Assembly (NCBI RefSeq): GCF_021018895.1
Contig: NC_079373.1
Coordinates: forward strand, 24,379,376-24,443,375
Source: Seriola aureovittata
Lineage: Eukaryota > Chordata > Actinopteri > Carangiformes > Carangidae
Direction: 5' to 3'
DNA: 64,000 bases
Under the pieces are notes generated by a model that ran no database searches, had not been told where the DNA came from, and was given only the letters and a program-made list of their open reading frames with translations. Of the stretch, positions 25,601 through 39,249 are shown piece by piece. Position numbers and translations under genes: made by a program. Position 1 is the stretch's first letter. The number at the start of each line of letters is the position of its first letter.

Positions 25601-27313
25601 ACTGTCTGCATTTGCAAAGATAGTGGTCTAAGATAGCGAGAAACCACCCACAACTTTCTTAGAATGCAGTTTGATAAGTTAGGAGTACTTCAATTTATTA
25701 TAGGCGAAGAAAGTCTAAGTTAACCTCGAGCACTTCTTTCAAAAGAACATGAAAGTCAAATCTAGTCTTCTGAGTTTGAGCCTCTGCAGTCGTGGGTAAG
25801 CCACAACTGATCGAACCTCTTGGTGTCAGGAGTGTTGATGGCACAGCCAGTTTCGCTATCAGGCCTGTCTTTCTGTCTTCATGTCGTCTAAGACTTTGTC
25901 TGCCCAGAGAGCTTACAGGCAGAGCTGGGAGAGAATGGTGGGCTACAGCCGCTCGTCTTGACAGATAAACAGGATTTTGTGTCTGGCAAGCCTAAGATTG
26001 TCAGCTCCAATCTCTTGAGAGAATTACAACCGGCAGTCAATGCTGGGACACTGGCTCAACAGACAGAGCATCAGACCCTTTGTACCGATGAGTGGGAGAT
26101 GCCGACTCCTTCATCACGATAGCACCGCATGGTTTATTCATGGCTGACGGAGCCACGGGTACAGTTCAAGGTTTCCGAGAGCTCTGTTTTTCAGTGGCAA
26201 AGTGGCCTCTTCGTAAACATGTCATAAAAAGACAGAATGTAAATGTCAGTGGGTCTGTGTAGAAAGCATAATAATTGTAGGTTGAATTCAAGAGAATGGG
26301 TGGGTGACAAGGCATCTGAGTGAATGCTTCATGATTTATGAGCTTTTTACATTTTCACCTTTCTTATAAAAGATCGCCTCTTTATCTCTGGCTTTCCCTG
26401 TGCCGCCGAGTCTGCACTACAGTGGTAGTAGGGGAACAAATTCTTTAATTGCATAACTAGCATCAACATTTGACAAATACTCTTAACAGTTGGAGCTGTT
26501 CTCTCCCAGCTTGTGAGATCCCAAGTCCAGCTTTTGACCTTTCTGCTCTGAATGGAGCCCCGGAGGTCACATTGTTGTCTTTGTTAAATGTCAGCGGTTA
26601 GTGTCTCAAAGCGATGCTAGCAGTTTAAAGCATGTGGGCTGGATAAAAGCCACCTCTCTGCCATCAAGTGCTTCAACCAGGTTGGTATTCCCTTTCGTAA
26701 AGAGGGCAGGTTCTCAATGCTCGCTAAATCAATTGGAATGAGCCGGCTGCAAGGCCCCTTTGGCGTTGAGCGGCATTACCCAGAGATAAGGGAGCTCAGA
26801 CGTGACGAGCCATATTAACCAGCCAGCTCCCCTCCTGTTTGGATCATTGCTGTGCTGCTCGCCTGCAGGAGGGAGCTCGGCAACTAATTGAACAGTCTGC
26901 CTTTCTGTTGACAAGACTATAATTTCTACATATCACCAAGGAAAACACTTGTCTTGTTTTTCTGCCTGTGTGCCGAGGTTCGGATGTAGGAGGAGGAGAG
27001 GATTGAGGGGAAAGGGAGCTCTGTAATGGAGGGATGGGGAGGGGGGTCTGTGGACAGGGTTAAGTGGATCAATGTCCATTTCTTTAGCCTACCCAAAGCT
27101 TAGATGTTAATCTAATTTAACGTCTGTGGGAAGAGGGTGCACAAAATAGAGAGAGAATGAATTACATCAGATGTCAAGGGGAACATGACTAAATAATTCA
27201 GTTATCTAAGTGTGGAATGACATTTATTTGATTGTGACTATAAATAGTACAAAGGTTAGGCTGAAAGGAATGGTACCCTTCTTGTTAATACCAATGTAAA
27301 TTGGTATTGCGTA
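22625..27313. other. Non-coding stretch, about 4.7 kb
   Basis: No gene supported. The region is free of microsatellites and of repeats shared within the window, and so could hold conserved non-coding elements, which cannot be judged without alignment. A pyrimidine-rich block at about 25110-25450 gives a low-complexity proline/serine/leucine frame. A tRNA-Lys-like fragment is described separately at 26050-26110. Confidence 0.45.
26050..26110 (+). other. Weak tRNA-like fragment (possible old SINE head)
   Basis: TGGCTCAACAGACAGAGCAT, followed by CAGACC, resembles the D-arm and anticodon 5' side of a lysine tRNA (A box TGGCTCAGNNGGTAGAGCATCAGAC). No B box (GGTTCRANYCC) follows at the expected distance, and no acceptor stem can be drawn. 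It could be a chance match or the decayed head of a tRNA-derived SINE. Confidence 0.15.
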
Positions 27314-27317
27314 TTAA

Positions 27318-27798
27318 AGGTCCCATATTGCAAGTGAGATTTCCATGTCTTTTAATTATAAAGCAGGTCTAGGTTCCATATTGATACTGTGAAAGTATCA
27401 AAGCCTCAGTCCACAGAGAAATGCACGTGGTCTGTATTCAGAAACTGAGCCTTAAAACCAGCCGTCAGGACTTCTGGAACGTGATGTCACAACAAAGCAG
27501 TCAGCACTTTCAGCTACACCCCAAGCCAGGCCCACAAGAACCCACCGTCCAACCTTTGCAGGATTCGGTTTCTCTGAGTGTTTACTCATAAGACAGTCAA
27601 CCATTGAGAAGAGAGGCTCAGAGCGTCTTCTCCTCTGACTGGCTCAATGACCTGTGGTTGCTAGAGCTCCAGAGAGAAGCCTGAGAGAGAAGATGTAAAA
27701 CTACACTGAGATGGTTTTTGGTTCTTAAAACCACAAAAACATCTTTATATGGATCAACACTTCAAATAAAACAAAGGAAAAGTGTAAAATATGGAGCT
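27318..27798 (+). mobile_element. TTAA-bordered MITE, copy 1
   Basis: The element is flanked by TTAA on both sides (27314-27317 and 27799-27802) and has imperfect terminal inverted repeats: AGGTCCCATATT at the left, and AATATGGAGCT, the complement of AGCTCCATATT, at the right. It is about 481 bp with no coding capacity. The interior holds an imperfect hairpin at about 27594-27652 (TTGAGAAGAGAGGCTCAGAG region against CTCTGACTGGCTCAA). Two other full copies occur at 52884 and 60179. A TTAA duplication points to the piggyBac superfamily; a three-base TTA/TAA duplication (PIF/Harbinger) cannot be excluded. Confidence 0.8.
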
Positions 27799-27802
27799 TT
27801 AA

Positions 27803-28649
27803 AAGCAAACATTTCATTACATGTCCTCTGGTTTAAGCTAACCTTTTTAGCTTCTTACCCCCCTGAGATAAAGTAATATCTTGTTGTGATGCATCATCAG
27901 ATGTTGTGGGTCCCTGGGTTAAGAAGTCAAAGAACGTTTTTTCCTCTGTTTTATTTAAATAATTTTCTAGATAAGAAAAAATGACACAGTGCTTTCTTGC
28001 CCTTTTAATTGTCTCACAACCTCTCAGGTCTATGGTGCAGCCTCTCAGGAGATCCCAGCCGATATGGTGATAAAGCCAATCTGCTCTGTTTCTAACAATG
28101 AGGCAAAGACATACAATGGGGAAATGTTACATACAGTAAATGGTTTGTGTTAAAGTGCACTTTGAATCTTAATGACTGTTTCCGCTGATGATTTATGGAA
28201 TGGTGGCATTTACAGCCCTTGTTCACGTTTCAGTTGTTTGACCAATGAATCTCATTCTCAGGCATTACAATGCAGTGGATTATGGTTAATGGATAACTGT
28301 GACAGACTATATTTCTGTTTAATTACCATTGATTAGAGGTAAAACGAACAGGCAAGCCTTTTCGAACACGTTTAAACATCAGGTCTGTTGTTTTAATCAT
28401 GCAGCTACTGAGATGTTGTTTTCGTCTTGATGCTGGCTTTTTATGTGGTTATTTATTTCAAGCCATTTTCTTCACTCTCGAAATTACTAGCTGAACATCA
28501 AACTGGTTGACAAATTTACTTTTATTTTAAAGTTGTGAAAAAATTTACATCTGTTTTGTTGGGAAAGATTTAAGCTTTATTTTGAATAATAGAAGAATTT
28601 GAAAGACACATCATTTTCTGTCATTGACCTCGACCCCACACAAAGCTGT
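27803..28649. other. Non-coding stretch, nothing recognised
   Basis: AT-rich single-copy-looking sequence with no frame or element supported. Confidence 0.5.
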
Positions 28650-28862
28650 ATATTTGTGAGGGGTCGACTGATTATCGACCTGCTATGTTATTGGATCTGA
28701 TGTGATACTGTGATGTCCAGGTGTTGCTATTATTTGTTTTTATTCACTGAATTCGTCTATGTGTATTGGTATCTCGGTTCAAATATCGGTAATTGGTCTC
28801 CTTGATTATAATTAATCGGTATCTGAATCAGCCCTAAAAAAAAACATATCGGTCTACCTTTA
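28650..28862. repeat. Degenerate dispersed repeat of the ATCGGTATC-rich type
   Basis: Contains GGGGTCGACTGATTATCGAC at the left, then repeated CGGTA/TATCGG text (TATCGGTAATTGG, AATCGGTATCTGAATCAGCC), and ends with CATATCGGTCTACC. Elements with this pattern of GACCGAT/ATCGGTC text are common in fish genomes. The copy is heavily decayed and its borders are approximate. Left (GGTCGACTGAT) and right (ATCGGTCTACC) ends are loosely complementary, which would suit a DNA transposon. Confidence 0.45.
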
Positions 28863-28864
28863 AT

Positions 28865-30380
28865 GTGCATATCCAGAACTGATGCAGTCAAAGAAATCCT
28901 TGCTCTGCGACTGTCACAGTCAAGAATGAAAGCTATCAGCAGCATCAGACTACTGTGTCTAAAGCAATGTTTCAATATTTTGCATGCTCCAGCCCCCATA
29001 TGGTGTATTTCATTTCCTCCTTGAAGAGCTCACCATGCATATTATTGTCTTCTATTTTGAGACACTCCATGCCGTGCAGTGTGTAGAGTGAAATGTAGGG
29101 GGTTTTACCAAACGTCTGTGCCCACCAGGGCCAGCCACACAGCAGCTGTGACTGATAAAGCGAATCCTCTCCACGAGAGGGAAAAAAAAAAAACTTGTTC
29201 TCTGCTCCCTCTCGACTCTCAACCCACAACTCCTGTCCTGTCCCTGAGGCGCAAACGTCCAACTTCCAAATGCCAACTCAGTCAGGAGTTATCACCACTA
29301 TTTCCCCAGCGAAAAATGTCAGATGGATGGTGATTTTCTGCTTTATGATTTCACAGGAGTGGTGACCGTACAGTGCGAGAGGTTTTCTGTCCCAGTTTGA
29401 TAAGTGGGGCATAATAATGAAAATGGCTTTTTGAAAACTAAGGTAAAGCCTCATTTCAGCCCTGGCAGGTCAGCTGAAACTGCAAAGGACAATGTTTAGT
29501 ACACTGTTGAAATGATTGTTCTCCATTTTCTTCCATCCTCATGCTCTCATTACTGTACTGTGTGCAAACTTAATTTGTTTGCATATCTTTGTTATAAATC
29601 ATCCAAAATGTACTGGTGCCTCACACGCACATTGAAAACATCCATCATGGGCTGAGCTGTCTTTCATTTTGTTCATTTGGGGTGTATTTCACAGCCAGTG
29701 AGACACAAACGAGAGACTGAGCAGACCATGGCTCAGCGCCCATTGTCACTCTTCCTGAACACAAGGCAATAATCACCCATGCATCTCCAATCTGAGCTGA
29801 GAATAAAACAAGGTGAGAAAATGAGCACCACAGCACCACTGCAGGGGGAGAAAGTGCGAAAGGACGCTCAATGACACGCCTAACACGTTCAACATCATGG
29901 CACTTTTTTTTTAAATCTTGAAAAATTGTATATTTGATGTCAAGGGCAGTCAAGTCCAGCAGCATTAGCCCAGGAAAAACAATCATGATGGCCATGGAGA
30001 GCGAAGCGGTCACAGAGTCAAGAGCTCAAGGAAGTGAGTGGAGTCATTTGACTGTGGGTTGATGCGTATAGTGTCAGAGTAGAAGCTCCTTAAAGCTGTT
30101 ACAGTGAGATTTGACTGCCATTTGTCATATTTCCTTTTGAGTCGTGAATGGAGCAGAGAGAAGAGGCTTATAGGATATTTTTAGACTCTCTTTGATGGCT
30201 TATTAGCTGGACTGGAACACTTTGACTCTCTTAAAACCAAATATAAATACATCACAATGATGGCAAAGGACCAAGAATAAATCACAGTTTCTATGACTAT
30301 TAGTGACATGATGGAAATTAATGGGATAGATGCCCTCACTATGAATCTCTCACCTCCATATCATACATGGAACATGACGG
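28865..30380. other. Non-coding stretch before the satellite array
   Basis: No gene supported. The 122-codon minus-strand frame at 29645-30013 has one hydrophobic N-terminal stretch, but no domain, no splice-like borders and no recognised relative, so it is not called. A short A run lies at about 29181-29192. Confidence 0.5.
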
Positions 30381-33091
30381 AAATATGACTTTTTATAATG
30401 AACTATACTATGACGTTTTTATGAATTTATATGCCTCAGTATACTATGATGTTTTTATGCCTTAGTATACTGTAACATTTTATGACTTTTATAACGAACT
30501 ATACTGACTTTTTTATGGTTACTGTACTATGACTTTTTTATGACTTTTTATTCCTCACTATACTATGACATTTAATATCTTACTATACTATTACTTTTTG
30601 TGCCTTACTATACTATGACATTTTTCTGACTCTTTATGCCTTACTATAACTTTAACGTTTTTATGACTTTTTATGCTTCACTATACTATGACATTTCATG
30701 CCTTACTATACTATGACGTTTTTATGCCTTACTATATTATGACTTTTTGTGCCTTACTATACTATGACATTTTCATGCGTTACTATACTATGACATTTTT
30801 ATGCCTTATTATACTATGACTTTTTTATGACTTTTTATAACGAACTATACTATGACTTTTTTATGCTTTACTATACTATGACTTTTTTATGCCTTGCTAT
30901 CTATACAATAACGTTTTTTATGACTTTTTATGCCTCACTGTACTATGACATTTTCATGCCTTACTATACTATGACATTTTTATGCCTTACTATACTATGA
31001 CATTTTTATGCCTTACTATACTATGACTTTTTTATGACTATTTGTGCCTTACTATACTATGGCATTTTTATGGCTTAATATACTATGACTTTTTTATGCC
31101 TTGCTATCTATACAATACAGTTTTTATGACTTTTTATGCCTCACTGTACTATGACGTTTTCATGCCTTACTATACTATGACTTTTTGTGCCTTACTATAC
31201 TATGACATTTTTATGCCTTCCTATACTATGACTTTTTTATGACTTTTTGTGCCTTATTATACTGTGGCATTTTTATGTCATACCATAGTATGACTTTTTT
31301 ATAACTTTTTATGCCTTTCTTTATTATGATGTTTTATGCCTCACTATATTAGGGCTTTTTTATGCCTTGCTATCTATACAATGACATTTTTATGACTTTT
31401 TACGCCTCACTGTACTATGACGTTTTCAGGTGTTACTATATTATGACGCTTTTATAACTTTTCATATCAAACTATACTATGGCATTTTAATGCCTTAGTA
31501 TACTATGAGTTTTTATGAGTTTATATGCCTTATTATGCTATGACGTTTTCCTGTCTTACTATGCTATGACGTTTTTATGCCTTACTGGACTATGACATTT
31601 TTATGCCTTACTATACTATGACTTTTTGTGCCTTACTACACTATGACTTTTTTTATGACATTTTTTAATGCCTTACTATACTATGACATTTTTATGACTT
31701 TTTGTGCCTTACAATACTATGGCATTTTTATGGCATACTATAGTATGACTTTTTTATAACTTTTTATGCCTTTCTATATTATGACATTTTATGCCTTACT
31801 GTACTATGACATTTCTATGCCTAACTATAGTATGGCTTTTTATGACTCACTATACTAGGACTTTTTTATGCCTTGCTATCTATACAATGACGTTTTTATG
31901 ATATTTTACGCCTCACTGTACTATGATGTTTTCATGCGTTATTATATTATGACGCTTTTATAATTTTTTTATAACAAACTATACTGTGACATTTTAATGC
32001 CTTAGTATACTATGAGTTTTTATGAGTGTATATGCCTTATTATGCTATGACTTTTTATGCCTCACTATACTATGAGGTTTTTATGACTTTTTATGCCTCA
32101 CTGTACTATGACGTTTCATGTCTTACTATGCTATGACGTTTTTATGCATTACTATGCTATGACATTTTTTTGACTTTTTATGCCTTACTATACTATGACA
32201 TTTTTATGCCTTACTATACTATGACTTTTTTATGACTTTTTGTGCCTTACTATACTATGGCATTTTTTATGGCATGCTATTGTATGACTTTTTTATAACT
32301 TTTTATGCCTTTCTATATTATGACATTTCATGTCTTACTATGCTATGACGTTTTTATGCATTACTATGCTATGACATTTTTTTGATTTTTTATGCGTTTC
32401 TATATTATGACATTTTATGCCTTACTATACTATGACATTTTTATGCCTTTTTATGCCTTACTATACTATGACATTTTTAGGCCTTACTATACTGTAACAT
32501 TTTTATGACTTTTTATACTATGACATTTTTATGACTTTTTGTGGCTTACTATACTATGGCATTTTTATGCCTTACTATACTATGACATTTTTATGCCTTA
32601 CTATACTATGACATTTTTATGACTTTTTGTGCCTTACTATACTATGGCTTTTTTTATGGCATACTATTGTATGACTTTTTTATACCTTTTTATGCCTTTC
32701 TATATTATGACATTTCATGTCTTACTATGCTATGATGTTTTTATGCATTACTATGCTATGACATTTTTTTGACTTTTTATGCCTTTCTATATTATGACAT
32801 TTTATGCCTTACTATACTATGACATTTTTATGCCTTACTATACTATGACTTTTTTATGACTTTTTGTGCCTCACTATACTATGGCATTTTTATGCCTTAC
32901 TATACTCTGACATTTTTATGACATTTCATAACGAACTATACAATGACTTTTTTATGACTTTTTTATGACTTTTTGTTCCTTACTATACTATGGCATTTTT
33001 ATGCCTTACTATACTATGACATTTTTATGCCTTACTATACTATGACTTTTTTATGACTTTTTGTGCCTTACTATACTATGGCATTTTTATG

Positions 33092-33105
33092 GCATACTAT
33101 AGTAT
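33092..33105. repeat. Perfect 14-bp palindrome within a satellite variant (example copy)
   Basis: CATACTATAGTATG reads the same on both strands. It appears in the variant unit that begins GGCATACTATAGTATGAC, at this place and repeatedly elsewhere, for example near 31734, 34166, 34226, 34286 and 34746. A second form, CATACTATTGTATG, has a mismatch at the centre. The dyad is a property of the satellite variant; any protein-binding role is speculative. Confidence 0.7.
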
Positions 33106-35506
33106 GACTTTTTTATAACTTTTTATGCCTTTCTATATTATGACATTTCATGTCTTACTATGCTATGACGTTTTTATGCATTACTGTGCTATGACTTTTT
33201 TATAACTTTTTATGCCTTTCTATATTATGACATTTTATGCCTTACTATACTATGACATTTCTATGCCTAACTATAGTATGACTTTTTTTTTGACTTTTTA
33301 TGCCTTTCTATATTATGACATTTTATGTCTTACTATGCTATGACGTTTTTATGCATTACTATGCTATGAAATTTTTTTGATTTTTTATGCGTTTCTATAT
33401 TATGACATTTTATGCCTTACTATACTATGACATTTTTATGCCTTACTATACTATGACTTTTTTATGACTTTTTATGCCTTACTATACTATGACATTTTTA
33501 GGCCTTACTATACTGTAACATTTTTATTACTTTTTATACTATGACATTTTTATGACTTTTTGTGCCTTACTATAATATGGCATTTTTATGCCTTACTATA
33601 CTATGACATTTTTATGCCTTACTATACTATGACTTTTTTATGACTTTTTATGCCTTACTATACTATGACATTTTTAGGCCTTACTATACTGTAACGTTTT
33701 TATGACTTTTTATACCTCACTATACTATGACATGTCATGTCTTACTATGCTATGACGTTTTTATGCATTACTGTGCTATGACATTTTTTTGACTTTTTGT
33801 GCCTTACTATACTATGGCATTTTTATGGCATACTACAGTATGTCTTTTTTATAACTTTTTATGACTTTTTTTATGACATTTTTTAATGCCTTACTATAAT
33901 ATGATGTTTTTATGCCTTACTATACTCTGACATTTTTATGACATTTCATAACGAACTATACAATGACTTTTTTATGACTTTTTGTGCCTTACTATACTAT
34001 GGCATTTTTATGCCTTACTATACTATGACATTTTTATGCCTTACTATACTATGACTTTTTTATGACTTTTTGTGCCTTACTATACTATGACATTTTTATG
34101 CCTTACTATACTATGACTTTTTTATGACTTTTTGTGCCTTACTATACTATGGCATTTTTATGGCATACTATAGTATGACTTTTTTATAACTTTTTATGCC
34201 TTACTATACTATGGCATTTTTATGGCATACTATAGTATGACTTTTTTATAACTTTTTATGCCTTACTATACTATGGCATTTTTATGGCATACTATAGTAT
34301 GACTTTTTTATAACTTTTTATGACTTTTTATGCCTTTTTATATTATGACATTTCATGTCTTACTATGCTATGACGTTTTTATGCATTACTGTGCTATGAC
34401 TTTTTTATAACTTTTTATGCCTTTCTATATTATGACATTTTATGCCTTACTATACTATGACATTTCTATGCCTAACTATAGTATGACTTTTTTTTGACTT
34501 TTTATGCCTTTCTATATTATGACATTTTATGCCTTACTATACTATGACATTTTTATGCCTTACTATACTATGACTTTTTTATGACTTTTCATAACGAACT
34601 ATACAATGACTTTTTTATGACTTTTTGTGCCTTACTATACCATGGCATTTTTATGCCTTACTATACTATGACATTTTTATGCCTTACTATACTATGACTT
34701 TTTTATGACTTTTTGTGCCTTACTATACTATGGCATTTTTATGGCATACTATAGTATGACTTTTTTATAACTTTTTATGCCTTTTTATATTATGACATTT
34801 CATGTCTTACTATGCTATGACGTTTTTATGCATTACTGTGCTATGACTTTTTTATAACGTTTTATGCCTTTCTATATTATGACATTTTATGCCTTACTAT
34901 ACTATGACATTTCTATGCCTAACTATAGTATGACTTTTTTTTGACTTTTTATGCCTTTCTATATTATGACATTTTATGCCTTACTATACTATGACATTTT
35001 TATGCCTTACTATACTATGACATTTTTATGCCGTACTATACTATGACTTTTTTATGACTTTTTATGCCTTACTATACTATGACTTTTTATGACTTTTTAT
35101 GCCTTACTATACTATGACTTTTTTATGACTTTTTATGCCTTACTATACTATGACTTTTTAGGCCTTACTATACTGTAACGTTTTTATGACTTTTTATGCC
35201 TTACTATACTATGGCATTTTTATGCCTTACTATACTATGACATTTTTATGCCTTACTATACTATGACTTTTTTATGACTTTTTGTGCCTTACTATACTAT
35301 GGCATTTTTTATGGCATACTATTGTATGACTTTTTTATAACTTTTTATGCTTTCTATATTATGACATTTTTATGACATTTCATGTCTTACTATGCTATGA
35401 CGTTTTTATGCATTACTATGCTATGACATTTTTTTGATTTTTTATGCGTTTCTATATTATGACATTTTATGCCTTACTATACTATGACATTTTTAGGCCT
35501 TACTAT

Positions 35507-35742
35507 GCCATGAGTTTATAATGGGCTCACTAGGTGGTACAGTGGTTAAGGTTGTTGCTTTATAATAAGAAGGTTGTGGGTTTGAATCCTGGGACATTTG
35601 GTGTGGACATTGAGAGTTTTTATGCCTTACTATACTATGACATTTTCTTGAAGTTTTTATGTCTTACTATACTATGACTTTTTTATGACTTTTTGTGCCT
35701 TCTCGTTCTATAATATTTTTATGCTTTCAAATAGTATGACAT
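35507..35742 (+). repeat. Cassette block alpha, copy 1 (tRNA-like plus spacer)
   Basis: The block begins GCCATGAGTTTATAATGGGC and contains a tRNA-like segment (about 35521-35615): GGTGGTACAGTGGTTAAGG resembles an A box, and TGTGGGTTTGAATCCTGGGA contains a B-box-like GGTTTGAATCC. It is followed by a shared tail, CATTTGGTGTGGACATTGAG. Further on come TTCTTGAAGTTTTTATGTCT and GTGCCTTCTCGTTCTATAAT, unlike normal units. Compared with the other four alpha copies, the middle of this one has been replaced by ordinary satellite text. It is a tRNA-derived repeat fragment, not a functional tRNA. Confidence 0.75.
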
Positions 35743-38448
35743 TTTTATGCCTTACTATACTATGACTTTTTTATGACTTTTTGTGCCTTACTATACTATG
35801 GCATTTTTTATGGCATACTATTGTATGACTTTTTTATAACTTTTTATGCCTTTCTATATTATGACATTTCATGTCTTACTATGCTATGACATTTTTATGC
35901 TTTACTATACTATGACATTTTTATGACTTTTTTTTGACTTTTTATGCGTTTCTATATTATGACATTTTATGCCTTACTATACTATGACATTTTTAGGCCT
36001 TACTATACTGTAACGTTTTTATGACTTTTTATACCTCACTATACTATGACATTTCATGTCTTACTATGCTATGACGTTTTTATGCATTACTGTGCTATGA
36101 CATTTTTATGACATTTTTATGCCTACTATACTATGACATTTTTTTGACTTTTTATGCCTCATTATACTATGAAGTTTTTATGCCTTGCTATCTATACAAT
36201 AACATTTTTATGACTTTTTATGCCTCACTGTACTATGACGTTTTCATGCTTTACTATACTATGACATTTTTATGCCTTACTATACTATGACTTTTTGTGC
36301 CTTACAATATTATGACATTTTTATGCTTTACTATACTATGACATTTTTATGCCTTACTATCTTATAACTTTTTATGCCTTACTATACTATGACATTTTTA
36401 TGACTTTTTGTGCCTTACTATACTATGGCATTTTTATGCCTTACTATTACTATGACATTTTTATGCCTTACTATACTATGACTTTTTTATGACTTTTTGT
36501 GCCTTACTATACTATGGCATTTTTATGGCATACTATTGTATGACTTTTTATACTATGACTTTTTTATGCCTTTCTATATTATGACATTTCATGTCTTACT
36601 ATGCTATGACGTTTTTATGCATTACTATGCTATGACATTTTTTTGACTTTTTATGCGTTTCTATATTAAGACATTTTATGCCTTACTATACTATGACATT
36701 TTTATGCCTTACTATACTATGACTTTTTTATGACTTTTTATGTCTTACTATACTATGACATTTTTAGGCCTTACTATACTGTAACGTTTTTATGACTTTT
36801 TATACCTCACTATACTATGACATTTCATGTCTTACTATGCTATGACGTTTTTATGCATTACTGTGCTATGACTTTTTTATAACTTTTTATGCCTTTCTAT
36901 ATTATGACATTTCATGTCTTACTATGCTATGACGTTTTTATGCATTACTATGCTATGACATTTTTTTGATTTTTTATGCGTTTCTATATTATGACATTTT
37001 ATGCCTTACTATACTATGACATTTTTATGCCTTACTATACTATGACTTTTTTATGACTTTTTTATGACTTTTTGTGTCTTACTATACTATGACTTTTTTA
37101 TGACTTTTTATGCCTTACTATACTATGACATTTTTAGGCCTTACTATACTGTAACGTTTTTATGACTTTTTATACTATGACATTTTTATGACTTTTTGTG
37201 CCTTACTATACTATGGCATTTTTATGCCTTACTAGACTATGACTTTTTTATGACTTTTTGTGCCTTACTATACTATGGCATTTTTTATGGCATACTATTG
37301 TATGACTTTTTTATTACTTTTTATGCGTTTCTATATTATGACATTTTATGCCTTACTATACTATGACATTTTTATGCCTTACTATACTATGACTTTTTTA
37401 TGACTTTTTGTGTCTTACTGTACTATGACATTTTTAGGCCTTACTATACTGTAACGTTTTTATGACTTTTTATACCTCACTATACTATGACATTTCATGT
37501 CTTACTATGCTATGACGTTTTTATGCATTACTGTGCTATGACATTTTTTTGACTTTTTGTGCCTTATACTATGAAGTTTTTTATGCCTCATTATACTATG
37601 AAGTTTTTATGCCTTGCTATCTATACAATAACATTTTTATGACTTTTTATGCCTCACTGTACTATGACGTTTTCATGCTTTACTATACTATGACATTTTT
37701 ATGCCTTACTATACTATGACTTTTTGTGCCTTACAATATTATGACATTTTTATGCTTTACTATACTATGACATTTTTATGCCTTACTATCTTATAACTTT
37801 TTTATGACTTTTTGTGCCTTACTATACTATGGCATTTTTATGGCATACTACAGTATGTCTTTTTTATAACTTTTTATGACTTTTTTTATGACATTTTTTA
37901 ATGCCTTACTATAGTATGATGTTTTTATGCCTTACTATACTCTGACATTTTTATGACATTTCATAACGAACTATACAATGACTTTTTTATGACTTTTTGT
38001 GCCTTACTATACTATGGCATTTTTATGCCTTACTATACTATGACATTTTTATGCCTTACTATACTATGACTTTTTTATGACTTTTTGTGTCTTACTATAC
38101 TATGACATTTTTAGGCCATACTATACTGTAACGTTTTTATGACTTTTTATACCTTACTATACTATGGCATTTTTATGCCTTACTATACTATGACATTTTT
38201 ATGCCTTACTATACTATGACTTTTTTATGACTTTTTGTGCCTTACTATACTATGGCATTTTTTATGGCATACTATTGTATGACTTTTTTATAACTTTTTA
38301 TGCCTTTCTATATTATGACATTTCATGTCTTACTATGCTATGACGTTTTTTGCATTACTATGCTATGACATTTTTTTGATTTTTTATGCGTTTCTATATT
38401 ATGACATTTTATGCCTTACTATACTATGACATTTTTAGGCCTTACTAT

Positions 38449-38689
38449 GCCATGAGTTTATAATGGGCTCACTAGGTGGTACAGTGGTTAAGGTTTTTGC
38501 TTTATAATAAGAAGGTTGTGGGTTTGAATCCTGGGACATTTGGTGTGGACATTGAGAGTTTTTATGCCTAGCTATACTATGACATTTTCTTGAAGTTTTT
38601 ATGTCTTCATATAGTATAACGTTTTTATGTCTTTTTGTGCCTTCTCGTTCTATAATATTTTTATGCTTTCAAATAGTATGACATTTTTA
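38449..38689 (+). repeat. Cassette block alpha, copy 2
   Basis: Same order of parts as copy 3, with the tRNA-like segment at about 38463-38557 and then CATATAGTATAACGTTTTTA and CTTTCAAATAGTATGACATT. It differs by single bases (GGTTTTTGC for GGTTGTTGC). It is followed directly by ordinary units and not by block beta. Confidence 0.75.
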
Positions 38690-38999
38690 TGCCTTACTAT
38701 GCTATGACTTTTTTATGACTTTTTGTGCCTTACTATACTATGGCATTTTTTATGGCATACTATTGTATGACTTTTTTATAACTTTTTATGCCTTTCTATA
38801 TTATGACATTTCATGTCTTACTATGCTATGACGTTTTTATGCATTACTATGCTATGACATTTTTTTGATTTTTTATGCGTTTCTATATTATGACATTTTA
38901 TGCCTTACTATACTATGACATTTTTAGGCCTTACTATACTGTAACGTTTTTATGACTTTTTATACCTCACTATACTATGACATTTTTATGCCTTACTAT

Positions 39000-39240
39000 G
39001 CCATGAGTTTATAATGGGCTCACTAGGTGGTACAGTGGTTAAGGTTGTTGCTTTATAATAAGAAGGTTGTGGGTTTGAATCCTGGGACATTTGGTGTGGA
39101 CATTGAGAGTTTTTATGCCTAGCTATACTATGACATTTTCTTGAAGTTTTTATGTCTTCATATAGTATAACGTTTTTATGTCTTTTTGAGCCTTCTCGTT
39201 CTATAATATTTTTATGCTTTCAAATAGTATGACATTTTTA
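39000..39240 (+). repeat. Cassette block alpha, copy 3
   Basis: Nearly identical to copy 2, only about 550 bp upstream, so the two look like a recent local duplication. The tRNA-like segment is at about 39014-39108. It is followed directly by block beta (39250-39566). Confidence 0.75.
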
Positions 39241-39249
39241 TGCCTTACT

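Noticed and set aside
29645..30013. 122-codon minus-strand frame with a hydrophobic start
   Set aside because: Only one hydrophobic stretch is visible, with no family resemblance and no supporting signals around it.
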